Source: CAVWDU01 sp963840725
GTDB taxonomy: Bacteria; Pseudomonadota; Gammaproteobacteria; Pseudomonadales; Halieaceae
Length of the DNA stretch: 18,503 nucleotides
Assembly: GCA_963840725.1 (NCBI GenBank)
Contig: CAWIZY010000017.1
Coordinates: 1 to 18,503 of the forward strand
Reading direction: 5' to 3'
The notes under the pieces are model-generated. The model worked only from the letters and a program-made list of their open reading frames with translations, made no database searches and was not told where the DNA came from. The translations under genes were made by a program, and so were the position numbers. This document shows positions 6,642-14,537 of the stretch, one piece after another (position 1 is the first letter of the stretch; every line of letters starts with the position of its first letter).

Positions 6642-8120
6642 TCAGTGTACGGCCACGGTCTCGTTCACTTCGTAGAGACGATCGAAAAGCCGCTCGAAGA
6701 AAGGTGCGGCAGAGAGTTTCCGTATTGGTGCAGATTGTCCGGCACTGTCGGGTTTCGCAAGGCTGAAACCGTTGACGAAAATCGCGAAACTGAGGGTCTG
6801 GCCGCTGCGATCGGTGAAATAGCCTGCCATGTTGTAGTGTCCGGCCAGATGGCCGGTTTTGGCGCGGATGTTGCCGCGCAGCGGAGGCCGGTTAAAGCCG
6901 CTACGGTGTTGCAGGGTGCCACTGACCCCGGATACCGCCAGCGAATTTACCAGGCTCTGGTCTTTCATCCCGGCCATGTGGGTGAGCGTATCGATGACAT
7001 TAATTACCGTAACCTGATTGTGCGGCGACAGTCCCGAGCCATCGGCCAGATAACTGTTGTTGAGAGAGACGTTGGCCTTGTCCTGAAGAATCTCGCGTAC
7101 GGCGGCTGCCCCGTTGCGGTAGTTACCGGGAACTGAATAGTGAGTGCCGCCGGTGGTCTTGAACAGCACGTCAGCGATCTGATTGTCCGACCGTTGCAGC
7201 ATATGCCGCAGATAATAGCCCAGTGGCTCGGATTGGTGAGCTGCTAGCAACCTGGATTTGGTGTTGTCAGCGCGCTGGCGAATGTCGCCCTTGATGGTGA
7301 TACCCAACTCCCTGGCCTCCTGGCGCAGCGTTGCCTTAGCGTAGTGTACGGGGTCGACCACGGCCACTTTTAATGACAGGGGCAGTTCTCCAGAGACGAT
7401 GCATCCATGCAGCCCGTAGAGGCCTCGTTGTTGATGGCGCAGCTCAAGACGGCAGAAAAGGCGCGCTCGCTCGTCTGGGCTGACAATCCTGGCATAACTG
7501 TTGATGGCAACGGGATTGGCCGTGGTGGTGGCGACCTTTGCCGTATCTCCGGTTTTTCCTGCCCGGACTGAGGCCTTGAAGCAGTTGCGATTGAGGCTGA
7601 TTGCGGTGGCCGGGGCAGCGAAACAGGTGTTGCGGTTGTCCCAGCTCTGTGCGTCGGACCAGTGATGGCCATTGAAAACACTGCTGTCCAGGTAAACGTT
7701 GTTAACTTCGTTTCCCAGACCATTAGCCTTGGCTTCCGTGAGCAGGCGGCGCAGGTCACTTCGATCGAAATAGGGGTCGCCGCTGAAGCGAACCACCAGA
7801 TCGCCATCCGCTTGTTGACGCAATTCAGTGATAAATCGAAAGTGGGGGCCGAGTTGGTAATAAGCTGCGGTCGCAGTCAGCAGCTTGAGAGTACTTGCTG
7901 GGGTCAGCAGACGCTCGCTGTTGTGCTCAAGCAGGGTATTACCCGATTCGTCGCGAATGATGGCGGCGACAGTGGCGCCCGGTGGCAACAATGCAGCGGC
8001 ACTTTCGAGGGCCCGGTTGTAAGAGTTGCTAACAGCCCAAGCGGGATAACTTAGGCCTGTTAGGTACAGGCAAAGTAAAAGGCTGAGGAATAGCTGCGGT
8101 CTGCGATACATCAATGGCAT
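6642..8120 (-). CDS. dacB: D-alanyl-D-alanine carboxypeptidase/endopeptidase, PBP4 type
   Basis: A periplasmic class C penicillin-binding protein (peptidase family S13) that trims pentapeptides and cuts cross-links in peptidoglycan. The first 29 residues form a signal peptide (RRPQLFLSLLLCLYLTG core, cleavage likely after PAWA). The three active-site motifs are present: STLK at 76-79 with the nucleophilic Ser76, SDN at 311-313 and KTG at 421-423. Between the first two lies the long insert usual for PBP4, with SGDPYFDRSDL and AISLNRNCF typical of DacB. Its 492 residues match the family length. The start at 8120 has only a weak ribosome binding site and the ATG at 8111 is nearly as good. It is transcribed alone, convergent with the HMG-CoA reductase gene. 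The spacer to its 3' side holds R1 copy A. Confidence 0.93.
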   Translation of the reverse strand: MPLMYRRPQLFLSLLLCLYLTGLSYPAWAVSNSYNRALESAAALLPPGATVAAIIRDESGNTLLEHNSERLLTPASTLKLLTATAAYYQLGPHFRFITELRQQADGDLVVRFSGDPYFDRSDLRRLLTEAKANGLGNEVNNVYLDSSVFNGHHWSDAQSWDNRNTCFAAPATAISLNRNCFKASVRAGKTGDTAKVATTTANPVAINSYARIVSPDERARLFCRLELRHQQRGLYGLHGCIVSGELPLSLKVAVVDPVHYAKATLRQEARELGITIKGDIRQRADNTKSRLLAAHQSEPLGYYLRHMLQRSDNQIADVLFKTTGGTHYSVPGNYRNGAAAVREILQDKANVSLNNSYLADGSGLSPHNQVTVINVIDTLTHMAGMKDQSLVNSLAVSGVSGTLQHRSGFNRPPLRGNIRAKTGHLAGHYNMAGYFTDRSGQTLSFAIFVNGFSLAKPDSAGQSAPIRKLSAAPFFERLFDRLYEVNETVAVH

Positions 8121-8185
8121 TTGCCGTGGTTCATTGAAAATTATAGAAGCGTTCTCGAATTGAAGACATTCTAACTGTGAAGAGA

Positions 8186-8333
8186 TCAGTCACCGCCCTC
8201 GTCATTTTTACTCTTGCCGCCCATGCCGGAAATGAATTTTTGCAGTTGTTCCAGTCCCTGTCCACCCATGGGCATGAAGCGATGCCATAGACCCTCGGTA
8301 TTTTTTATATCATTGATGCCCCTTCAAGGCTTA
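8186..8333 (-). pseudogene. C-terminal remnant of a small unknown protein (DUF6489-like)
   Basis: The minus-strand frame ending at TGA 8186-8188 reads LWHRFMPMGGQGLEQLQKFI followed by SGMGGKSKNDEGGD. The W..FMPMG..GLEQLQKF pattern resembles, from memory, the C-terminus of small proteins annotated DUF6489 in gammaproteobacteria, which are normally over 70 residues. The frame is closed upstream by TGA at about 8334-8336 and no good start exists inside except MPMGG. It is therefore probably the tail of a gene whose first half has been lost. The family link is a recollection, not a search result. Confidence 0.4.
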
Positions 8334-8501
8334 TATTGCCGGCATATGATTTGTTTCAGGCCCGCCGTGGGATACCCCCCCCTCGCACCATTCGTCATCG
8401 ACAGATGGCACAAGCATCCCGCGATCGAGAGCCCCGCTGATACTGACTCGCTCAAACTACAAGGCCCGCGCCCTCATCCACGCCGTCAATGCTTAACAAG
8501 A

Positions 8502-8517
8502 ATTGACGTTAGTCAAT
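8502..8517. promoter_or_regulatory. Perfect dyad, possible operator
   Basis: ATTGAC at 8502-8507 and GTCAAT at 8512-8517 flank GTTA. Such a 6-4-6 dyad fits a dimeric repressor or activator site. It lies about 215 bases before the secreted-protein gene in an A/T-rich zone. No regulator gene lies next to it. Confidence 0.4.
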
Positions 8518-8530
8518 CAACCCATGCAGT

Positions 8531-8557
8531 AAATACATTATATTAGTAAGTGTATTT
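8531..8557. promoter_or_regulatory. Second dyad in an A/T-rich leader
   Basis: AAATACA (8531-8537) and TGTATTT (8551-8557) form a 7-bp inverted repeat around a 13-base A/T-rich centre containing TATATTAG, a possible -10 region. Together with the dyad at 8502-8517 it suggests that the promoter of the 8731 gene lies here. This is inference from base composition and symmetry only. Confidence 0.35.
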
Positions 8558-8610
8558 GAGGAGTGGGAAGAGTATTCTCGCTTTAATGAAGGGTCGTTGT
8601 CAGGGTCGAT

Positions 8611-8654
8611 CGACCTATCGACCTATCGACCTATCGACCTATCGACCTATCGAC
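8611..8654. repeat. Tandem 8-bp repeat (CGACCTAT)5.5
   Basis: Five perfect CGACCTAT units (8611-8650) are followed by a partial unit CGAC. The stretch just before the array, GGTCGAT, is the reverse complement of its edge and makes an AGGTCGAT/ATCGACCT-like palindrome at the left border. The array ends 76 bases before the start codon of the secreted-protein gene, so changes in copy number would alter its leader length in 8-bp steps. Confidence 0.9.
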
Positions 8655-8730
8655 TAAAGGCAACGAAGGCACGGCAATAAATGCTTGCTGACAACCTGTT
8701 GAAAGCGGTTAAGTTATAAGGATGATTGTC

Positions 8731-11295
8731 ATGTTGAACAATACTATCGCCCTGTTAATGCTCGCAGTTTCAGTATCTACCCACGCCGTGGTTATTGACG
8801 CAGGTAGATTCACCCGGGACACAGAGACAGGCTTGGACTGGTTGGACGTCACAGAAACGAGAGGCTTGTCCTACTACGAGGTTGAAGCCCAACTGGCGCA
8901 GGGCGGCGCCTTCCAGGGATGGCGTTTTGCCACCGTTCAGGAGCTCGACCAGTTGATAACGAATTTCGGTTATGTGGCGATCAATACTTGGGACTGCGGT
9001 TTCGGACTGATAAATTGCGACGATTACTACTCTATACCGGGGGCCCCAGAGGATCTGGAGATCATCGAGTACATGATACGGACCTTAGGCGACACGCAGA
9101 AAGAATCCAGTGAAGAATCGAATAGTCGATTCCAGGTCTCCCCGACGGGAGCAGGAGCCACGTCGGGATGGCTACAGTGGTTTGATGCGAACGCAGGTGA
9201 CAGAATGCTGCCTTGGGGGTTGATTCAAGATGCTGAAATGGTCGATGGGACGGATTCCACGCTATCGGATTCCGCTGACATAGTAATGTCCTGGTATATT
9301 CATCGAATAGATGAAGCCAGTCGCGATCTTGGATCATTCCTGGTAAGGCCTTCCGAAGGGCCCATTCCGACTGTTCCCAGTAATGCCTTCTTTTCAACAA
9401 CGGGTTTTGGAGCAACGCACCTGGCGCGGTTTCCCGCTGCAAGCAGCGCAGCAACGACCATCGGACCATTCCCCCCTCCGGGAACATGGGACAGCATGGC
9501 TTTTGACCCCAATGGGCTGCTCTACGCCGGCGGCAACCTTGGCGATCTGGTCGTAATCAATCAGGAAACTGGAAATAGTGAGCGTATTGGCAACGTGGGT
9601 TTTCTTTTCCTGACGGCTATGGCGTTTGATAAGCGGGGGCGCTTATTCGCATTTTCGGTTGATCGTGCTTATGAGCTCGACCCCTCGAATGCAAAACCCA
9701 CGCTCATAGCTGATCTCAATCTACCCATTGGGGGGCTTGCCTATGACCCTGCAACAGAAAATTTTCTGGCAACAACTGTTTATGGCTCGCAGCTATACGA
9801 ATTCGACCCGGATGTTCCGTCGCTGACCTATGTGACCGACCTTGGCGTGGATGAGGAAGGAAATTTCACTAGATCGATTGAAGTGACACCCGAGGGAAAT
9901 ATTTTCGTCGCCAGCAGGGGTGGGTATATTTATCAGCTCAACGACGACTACTCCAAGCGATTTTTGGGAAAACCGGTTGAGTATGATGTTCGCTCCCTGG
10001 CCTATGGCCCCTCATTTTTTCCTGATGGGCTTCTGGCTTTCATAGAGGCCGAATCTATGGTGCTCAGTGGCGGCTATGCGGTGGAATACAATGCAGAGGC
10101 CAGTGCTGGCGAGCTCATTCGGAGGCTGGATTCCGGCGGGCAGCCGGCAACCGCCAGCGCGCAATTTAAAGGTTCTGCGGGCAGGTACGATATTGCGGTG
10201 TCCTATTTCGATGAAAGTGATGGTAGGAGCAGCCTGGCATTGTTCTTGAACGGGCAGCCTCTGGAGCAGTGGGTTGCCGATGAAGATCCGGTGTGCAGGG
10301 ACTGTGCCAGCCCGGGGGCGAGCACGCTGCGAACCCGGGTAGTGGCCAGGGGCGTGCTTTTGCGGCCCGGCGTTGAAATCGGTCTGCAGGGTACTGGGGA
10401 TTACTACGAATATGCGCGTTTCGACAAAATTACCTTATCACCCGAGGGTTTAAACAGCCTTGAAGCAGAAATGATGACCCTGGAGGGCGGCTATGTGGTG
10501 GAAGACAACGCCGCGGCCAGTGGCGGCAAGCTCATCCGGCGGCTGGATTCCGGTGGCTATGCAGCAAGCGCAACTACTGAATTTGCGGGCCTGGCGGGGA
10601 CCTACGATATTACCGTGTCGTATTTCGACGAAAGCGATGGCATCAGCAGCTTGGCATTTCTTCTAAACGGCGAGATGCTCGACCAGTGGCTTGCCGATGA
10701 AGACCCGTTGTGCGCGGATTGTGCCAGCCCGGGAGAAAGCACCTTGAGAACACGACTGGTCGCAAAAGAAATTCGTTTGGTACCGGGTGATGACATCGCC
10801 CTGCAGGGTACGGGGGAGCACTACGAGTATGCGCGCTTCGACAAAATCACATTAGCACCGGTGAATTTCAACACGCTTGAGGCAGAGAGAATGACTCTTG
10901 ACGATGGCTTTGTGGTGGAAGCCAACGCAGCTGCGAGCGGCGGCCAGATCATACGCGGGAACGGACCGGCGGATTCCGCACCCGGGCAGGCAAGTGCTGT
11001 ATTCATGGGCAGCAAGGGTACGTACGATATTACAGTGACGTACTTTGATGAGTATGATGGCATCAGCAACATGGCGGTTTTCTTGAACAATCAGCTGCTG
11101 GACCAGTGGCTCGCTGATGAGAACCCCATTTGCGGGGCATGTGCCAGCCCGAATGAAAAAACCTTAAGGAAGCGAGTGGTGGCCAAGGAAATTGAGATCT
11201 CACCCGGTGATGACATTCGCCTGGAAAGTACCGTTAACCAATACGAATTTGGCCGCTTCGATAAAGTCGACTTTACGCGAATTTTTTCGCCTTGA
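8731..11295 (+). CDS. Large secreted protein: Lcl-like domain, beta-propeller, three carbohydrate-binding-like modules
   Basis: An 854-residue exported protein. Residues 1-19 (MLNNTIALLMLAVSVSTHA) are a signal peptide. Residues about 20-210 resemble the DUF1566/Lcl-type domain of secreted proteins (GLDWLDVT...SYYEVEAQL...WRFATVQELDQLI). Residues about 215-430 look like a YncE/NHL-type propeller (SMAFDPNGLLYAGG, TAMAFDKRGRLFAFS, GLAYDPATENFLAT). From about 436 come three modules of about 140 residues each. Each starts with an EAE...GG(Y/F).VE.NA.AS motif, has a YDI.V(S/T)YFDE.DG core and a C-X2-C pair followed by ASP, and ends in an (F/Y)(A/G)RFDK motif. They resemble CBM6/CBM35-type sugar-binding modules. 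No catalytic domain is recognised, so binding or adhesion is likelier than hydrolysis. The start is set at ATG 8731: AAGGA lies eight bases ahead of it but overlaps the in-frame ATG at 8722. No C-terminal anchor is seen. Confidence 0.85.
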   Translation: MLNNTIALLMLAVSVSTHAVVIDAGRFTRDTETGLDWLDVTETRGLSYYEVEAQLAQGGAFQGWRFATVQELDQLITNFGYVAINTWDCGFGLINCDDYYSIPGAPEDLEIIEYMIRTLGDTQKESSEESNSRFQVSPTGAGATSGWLQWFDANAGDRMLPWGLIQDAEMVDGTDSTLSDSADIVMSWYIHRIDEASRDLGSFLVRPSEGPIPTVPSNAFFSTTGFGATHLARFPAASSAATTIGPFPPPGTWDSMAFDPNGLLYAGGNLGDLVVINQETGNSERIGNVGFLFLTAMAFDKRGRLFAFSVDRAYELDPSNAKPTLIADLNLPIGGLAYDPATENFLATTVYGSQLYEFDPDVPSLTYVTDLGVDEEGNFTRSIEVTPEGNIFVASRGGYIYQLNDDYSKRFLGKPVEYDVRSLAYGPSFFPDGLLAFIEAESMVLSGGYAVEYNAEASAGELIRRLDSGGQPATASAQFKGSAGRYDIAVSYFDESDGRSSLALFLNGQPLEQWVADEDPVCRDCASPGASTLRTRVVARGVLLRPGVEIGLQGTGDYYEYARFDKITLSPEGLNSLEAEMMTLEGGYVVEDNAAASGGKLIRRLDSGGYAASATTEFAGLAGTYDITVSYFDESDGISSLAFLLNGEMLDQWLADEDPLCADCASPGESTLRTRLVAKEIRLVPGDDIALQGTGEHYEYARFDKITLAPVNFNTLEAERMTLDDGFVVEANAAASGGQIIRGNGPADSAPGQASAVFMGSKGTYDITVTYFDEYDGISNMAVFLNNQLLDQWLADENPICGACASPNEKTLRKRVVAKEIEISPGDDIRLESTVNQYEFGRFDKVDFTRIFSP
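10038..11280 (+). repeat. Three tandem coding repeats of about 420 bp
   Basis: Repeat units begin near 10038, 10459 and 10879, each opening with a codon pair for Glu-Ala-Glu. Units 1 and 2 are the closest (for example RRLDSGG and YFDESDG shared), while unit 3 has extra residues after its first third (GNGPADSAPGQ). Spacing is regular at 420 bp, which points to duplication in frame from one ancestral module. Confidence 0.85.
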
Positions 11296-11671
11296 GCGGT
11301 TTTGGGTGCCGATGTGGGCACGGAGGATGACTGAGCAGCCCTGTCGCGCCATTGCTGCCGATAAGCACCCATGTCAACGGCGCTCTCTGTATCAAGGAGT
11401 GCCTTTATTCTCATGAAGCCGATGCCGTTTCTGTGGGTTAGGTAAACGACCGAAGTTGGCACAAGCTCCAGTTGGCGGGCGCCGGGCCAGGCTGATTTCA
11501 ATGACTGCTTTTCTCTTCAACAGTCAATTGCGTTGGCCTGGTTGCATCGGGCGAGAACGACCCAGCGCGGAAGTTGGTTCTACTTGCGGGAAGGGTCCGA
11601 ATCTCTCAAGCACGAGGTCTGCATTGCCCTGCGGATGACTGTTATTGCGCCATTGCAATCGGATGGCCTAA
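11296..11671. other. Spacer with R1 copy B and an orphan start
   Basis: Apart from R1 copy B the stretch holds AAGGAG followed by ATG at 11414, which opens only a 10-codon frame (MKPMPFLWVR), perhaps the start of a lost gene. A weak stem GTGCC/GGCAC lies just after the stop of the secreted-protein gene, without a T run. Confidence 0.4.
11457..11570. repeat. Dispersed repeat R1, copy B (diverged)
   Basis: It shares AGCTCCAGTTGGCGGG, TTTCAATGACTGCTTT, a TTGGCCTGG block and the terminal GAGAACGACCCAGCGCGG with copy A (6409-6523), in the same order and spacing. The middle is diverged. It ends about 100 bases before the MITE. Confidence 0.7.
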
Positions 11672-11950
11672 GGCACCTCTGATCAATTCGGTAATGCTTC
11701 AGCGGAGCCTCTGGCGTACATTGGCAAGGCGCGCCGCGAAGGTCAAGGCTGGTTGTCCTTGACGAGTGGTGCAAGCGGATGGCCGCCCCCTTGTCCTATG
11801 GGCGTCAGAGGCCCGCCCTGCGGGGCTTTGCGTCGCGTTTGTCTACTGCGTTACAGCCGTTTGAAAGGCAACCAGCCTTCCTGCACGACTGCGCCTTGTG
11901 GCCAAACCCGACGCCAAGCCTGAAGTGTCACCGAATTAATCAGAGTTGCC
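11672..11950. mobile_element. 279-bp MITE of IS5 type with target duplication CTAA
   Basis: The left end 11672-11702 and the right end 11920-11950 are imperfect terminal inverted repeats of 31 bp. The left starts GGCACCTCTGATCAATTCGG; the right, read inward, starts GGCAACTCTGATTAATTCGG; both continue to CTTCAG. The element is flanked by CTAA at 11668-11671 and CTAA at 11951-11954, a 4-bp duplication that fits the YTAR target known for the IS5 group. The interior has no transposase, so it must be moved by an enzyme acting in trans. It lies directly before the start of the SnoaL-like gene. A plus-strand frame beginning at 11779 inside the element runs through its right end into that gene. Confidence 0.85.
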
Positions 11951-11955
11951 CTAAC

Positions 11956-12741
11956 ATGATGCAAACAGCAGAGGTTGATAACGTGGCAGCGAAACGAGAC
12001 CTGATCCAGAAACTGCTAAAAGGCATTGAAACCGGGGAATCTTCTGCGGCGGCCGTTGTAAACGAAGCGAAATACATCCAGCATAATCCCCAGACACATG
12101 AGGGAAGTGAGGGCCTTGCAGTGCTTTTCGCGCGGCTCTCAAAAACTGATCCACAGGTGACTTTTGTGCGGGTCTTCGAAGATGGTGACTTTGCATTCGC
12201 ACATAACGAGTATGATTTCTCCAGCCTGCGCGTCGCGTTTGAAGTCTTTCGGTTCGAGGACGGTCAGGCAGTAGAGCATTGGGACAATATACAATCCCAA
12301 AAGGGTCCCAACCCTTCGGGCCGAGGCATGTTGGATGGTACCACAGCCATCACGGATCTCGACAAGACCGAAGACAACAGGGAGTTGGTGCGCGATTTCG
12401 CCGAAAAAGTTCTTGTCGGGCGGCATCTTGACCTTCTTGAGACATACCTCGACGACGAGCTGATCCAGCACAACCCAGAAACCGCTGACGGAGTGGCACC
12501 ACTGCGTGCGGCAATGGAAGCCACTGTTGGTGGAGACTCGCACATCCGATATACACAGGTGCACCGCGTGCTTGCAGAAGGCAACTTCGTGCTATGCATG
12601 AGCGAAGGATACAAGGCGGGCGTGCACACAAGTTTCTATGATCTTTTCCGCGTCGCGGACGGCAAGATCATGGAACACTGGGACACAATTGAAACCATCG
12701 CTCCCCGCAGCGAATGGAAAAACGAGAATGGCAAATTCTGA
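11956..12741 (+). CDS. Double SnoaL-like (NTF2-fold) protein
   Basis: A 261-residue cytoplasmic protein made of two similar SnoaL-like halves of the NTF2 fold. Matching landmarks are YIQHNP at 40-45 and LIQHNP at 169-174, then FEVFRFEDGQAVEHWDNI (95-112) and YDLFRVADGKIMEHWDTI (228-245). Such QHNP...EHWD proteins are a common family of predicted polyketide-cyclase or isomerase-like proteins, mostly without known substrate. The native start is ATG 11956 (or 11959). No ribosome binding site lies directly ahead because the 279-bp MITE ends two bases before the start codon. Before the insertion the sequence CGGATGGCCTAAC would have preceded the ATG. An alternative product starting at 11779 would carry 59 extra residues encoded by the MITE. 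The coding region itself is undamaged. It may now be poorly expressed or use a new start. Confidence 0.85.
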   Translation: MMQTAEVDNVAAKRDLIQKLLKGIETGESSAAAVVNEAKYIQHNPQTHEGSEGLAVLFARLSKTDPQVTFVRVFEDGDFAFAHNEYDFSSLRVAFEVFRFEDGQAVEHWDNIQSQKGPNPSGRGMLDGTTAITDLDKTEDNRELVRDFAEKVLVGRHLDLLETYLDDELIQHNPETADGVAPLRAAMEATVGGDSHIRYTQVHRVLAEGNFVLCMSEGYKAGVHTSFYDLFRVADGKIMEHWDTIETIAPRSEWKNENGKF

Positions 12742-12758
12742 GCTTGGGTCTCAGTACC

Positions 12759-13045
12759 TTAGGCGCTGCATTCAATCCTTCGATACTCTATTGGCGACAA
12801 ACCGACCTTTTGCCTGGCTTCACCGGGTGAAGTGGCCCAGCTAGCTGTATTCGAGCGCTAAGGCTATATCCGTAACGGAATACTCTTCCTCGGAAAGCAT
12901 TCTGAGGGCAAGGTCGAGCCTTGCGCTGTCAATCAACTCTGAATGTGTGGTTCCAACGTCTTTCGGTCTGCGCTGGTAAGAGCGAACACTCATGCCAAAA
13001 GACGTGGCCATTCTCTGGACCAGCATATCCGAGGTTCCGCTGCAC
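12759..13045 (-). pseudogene. AraC-family regulator, C-terminal DNA-binding part, broken
   Basis: On the minus strand LVQRMATSFGMSVRSYQRR and ARLDLALRMLSEEEYSVTDI, followed by ALALEYS, give the two helix-turn-helix units of an AraC-type domain. An in-frame TAG (12841-12843) follows. The frame then resumes with LGHFTR, the expected next motif, hits TGA, and a shift to the next frame gives VGLSPIEYRR, the usual end of the domain, with a stop at 12759-12761. So there are at least two lesions: one nonsense and one frameshift. The N-terminal sensor part is missing; the 5' side joins the transposase remnant near 13040. Confidence 0.7.
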
Positions 13046-13341
13046 CCAAGTCATCGAGGCATGGCGCTCGGCGGACGTCTGAGGCCGAATTTTATGCTAC
13101 TGGTAATCTACGTGCCAAACCCCTGGATGAACAACTGGCACTCTGGCAGCACTTCTACAATTGGGATCGCCCTCACAGTGCGCACAATGGCAAGACGCCT
13201 CATGAGAGATTCATTGAACTGATCAATGACACACCATTCTACGATGATGTTTCCGATAATTGCCAACCAGGGTCGGAGCGTTTACAAGACGCCAGCTACA
13301 AGGTAGATTTGAAACTGCAAAGATTGAAACGATCTCTATGA
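13041..13341 (+). pseudogene. Integrase-type (IS481/IS3-like) transposase, C-terminal fragment
   Basis: The plus frame reads EAEFYATGNLRAKPLDEQLA, then LWQHFYNWDRPHSAHNGKTP and ends QRLKRSL. The W(Q)xxYNxxRPHxxxxGxTP signature is the end of the rve-type DDE catalytic domain of IS481/IS3-like transposases, and the KxDLxLQxLKRxL ending is common in IS481-like members. Only the last third is present; the catalytic Asp residues are lost. An open frame extends upstream to 12943 but that part is antisense to the AraC relic, not transposase. Confidence 0.7.
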
Positions 13342-13453
13342 ATCACATATATCGCGGGGATGCAAAGAAGGCAGGCGTTTAACTTTGGCAAGCTCGAGCG
13401 CATGCGGCGAAGACTTCCGTGTGGCTCTTGAATATCTCCCCGGAAAAGCCACG

Positions 13454-13459
13454 TTGACA
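13454..13459 (+). promoter_or_regulatory. Possible -35 box of the metallopeptidase gene
   Basis: A consensus TTGACA lies about 98 bases before the start codon at 13557. The -10 region is unclear (CAGATTAG lies farther than the ideal 17 bases), so the assignment is weak. Confidence 0.25.
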
Positions 13460-13556
13460 ATAGCCACCGCTGAAAAACGCACAGATTAGAGGCCCCCTGC
13501 TTATATCGAGCAGAAACTATTACGGACATCGCACTTATCTATCCTGAAGGTTACGT

Positions 13557-14258
13557 ATGGAAGTTTTGACATTTTACATTGTTGCTGGCGCGGTCTATTT
13601 GTTCTCCTTGGCAGTGAAACGCAAATTGCTTGCAACCTATGCCTCATGGAACGCAGTATCCAATGCCAGTGGTTTACGAGGCGAACGGGTGGCTCGTGCG
13701 ATATTGGATACTAACCAGTTGCAGTCTGTTACTGTTTCCGAAGTAGCTGGCGGCCTTACAGACCACTTTGACCCCCGCAATAAAAGCATTGCACTTTCAA
13801 GTTCAAACTTCTCAAGTAAAAGTGTTGCAGCGATGGCAGTGGCGGCTCACGAATGCGGTCATGCCCTTCAGGACGCTGACGGATACCTGCCCATGAAACT
13901 GCGTGGCGCCGCTTTACCGATAGCGAACGCTGGAGCACGATATGGCCTGCCGTTGGCGATTGCAGGTGGAATTTTTGGCCTTAACACCCTCGTGCAGATC
14001 GGTGTACTGGCCTATGTTGGCTCCATCCTGATTACCTTTCTGGTTTTGCCCGTAGAATTTAATGCAAGCAAGCGCGCACTGCAGCAACTTGAACTATTGC
14101 AACTGACATCTCCGGGCGGACAGGACGGTGCAAAGCAGGTTCTCAGGGCGGCAGCGATGACTTACGTTGCTGGCGTTGCATCGTCAGCTGGTTACCTGGT
14201 ATTTATATTAATTTCCACAGGCCGCTCCTTGTTTGGAAAACGGATAAAACGTTTGTAG
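13557..14258 (+). CDS. Membrane zinc metallopeptidase (YugP/Zn_peptidase_2 family)
   Basis: A 233-residue integral membrane protein of the bacterial YugP-like family of putative zinc peptidases; its substrates are unknown. A membrane helix covers residues about 4-20. The stretch LTDHFDPRNKSIALS (67-81) is a family hallmark. The zinc motif is HECGH at 98-102 (AAHECGHALQ), and the likely third ligand is in LPVEFNASKRA (Glu167). Two to three hydrophobic segments follow (about 130-165 and 200-222). The length matches the family. Start at 13557: GAAGG lies about seven bases ahead. It stands alone on the plus strand, downstream of the transposase relic, facing the minus-strand cluster. Confidence 0.9.
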   Translation: MEVLTFYIVAGAVYLFSLAVKRKLLATYASWNAVSNASGLRGERVARAILDTNQLQSVTVSEVAGGLTDHFDPRNKSIALSSSNFSSKSVAAMAVAAHECGHALQDADGYLPMKLRGAALPIANAGARYGLPLAIAGGIFGLNTLVQIGVLAYVGSILITFLVLPVEFNASKRALQQLELLQLTSPGGQDGAKQVLRAAAMTYVAGVASSAGYLVFILISTGRSLFGKRIKRL

Positions 14259-14493
14259 GGAGATAACGCTTAGGCTGAAGAGTCCAGCAGTCCTGGTGAT
14301 GCCCTCAGGCGACAGTGATGAGTTGGCCGCATCGATGTACACCTCAATGACCGTGAGCCAACTATGAGCGGAGCAGGCGCCGCAGGTAGAGGTGCAGGTT
14401 ATGGGAAAGGGGGGCATTATTCAGTTGCCGAGGGGGGGCATTTTTTGCCTTGCCTATCGCTTATAGAAGTTGCGACACTCGTGCGCAATCCGG

Positions 14494-14509
14494 AATTACT
14501 CCAGTAATT
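14494..14509. other. Short dyad in the convergent spacer
   Basis: AATTAC (14494-14499) and GTAATT (14504-14509) enclose TCCA and are followed on the plus strand by ATTTTAAC. It is a weak terminator candidate between two convergent genes. The rest of 14259-14537 holds G-rich runs (GGGGGGCATT twice near 14411 and 14434) and no supported gene. Confidence 0.35.
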
Positions 14510-14537
14510 ATTTTAACCTGAAAAGCTCCAGAATCAG

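Noticed and set aside
8722..8730. Start of the secreted protein at ATG 8722
   Set aside because: The Shine-Dalgarno AAGGA overlaps this ATG; it is correctly spaced for the ATG at 8731.
11779..11955. N-terminal extension of the SnoaL-like protein as its native start
   Set aside because: The extension lies inside a mobile element with a clean target duplication, so it was added by insertion; the ancestral start is 11956.
12943..13040. Extension of the transposase frame upstream
   Set aside because: This part is antisense to the AraC relic, which matches its family; no transposase motif is seen there.
14411..14460. G-rich repeats as a gene or G-quadruplex array
   Set aside because: Only two long G runs are present, too few and too far apart for a convincing quadruplex, and the open frames there show no family features.
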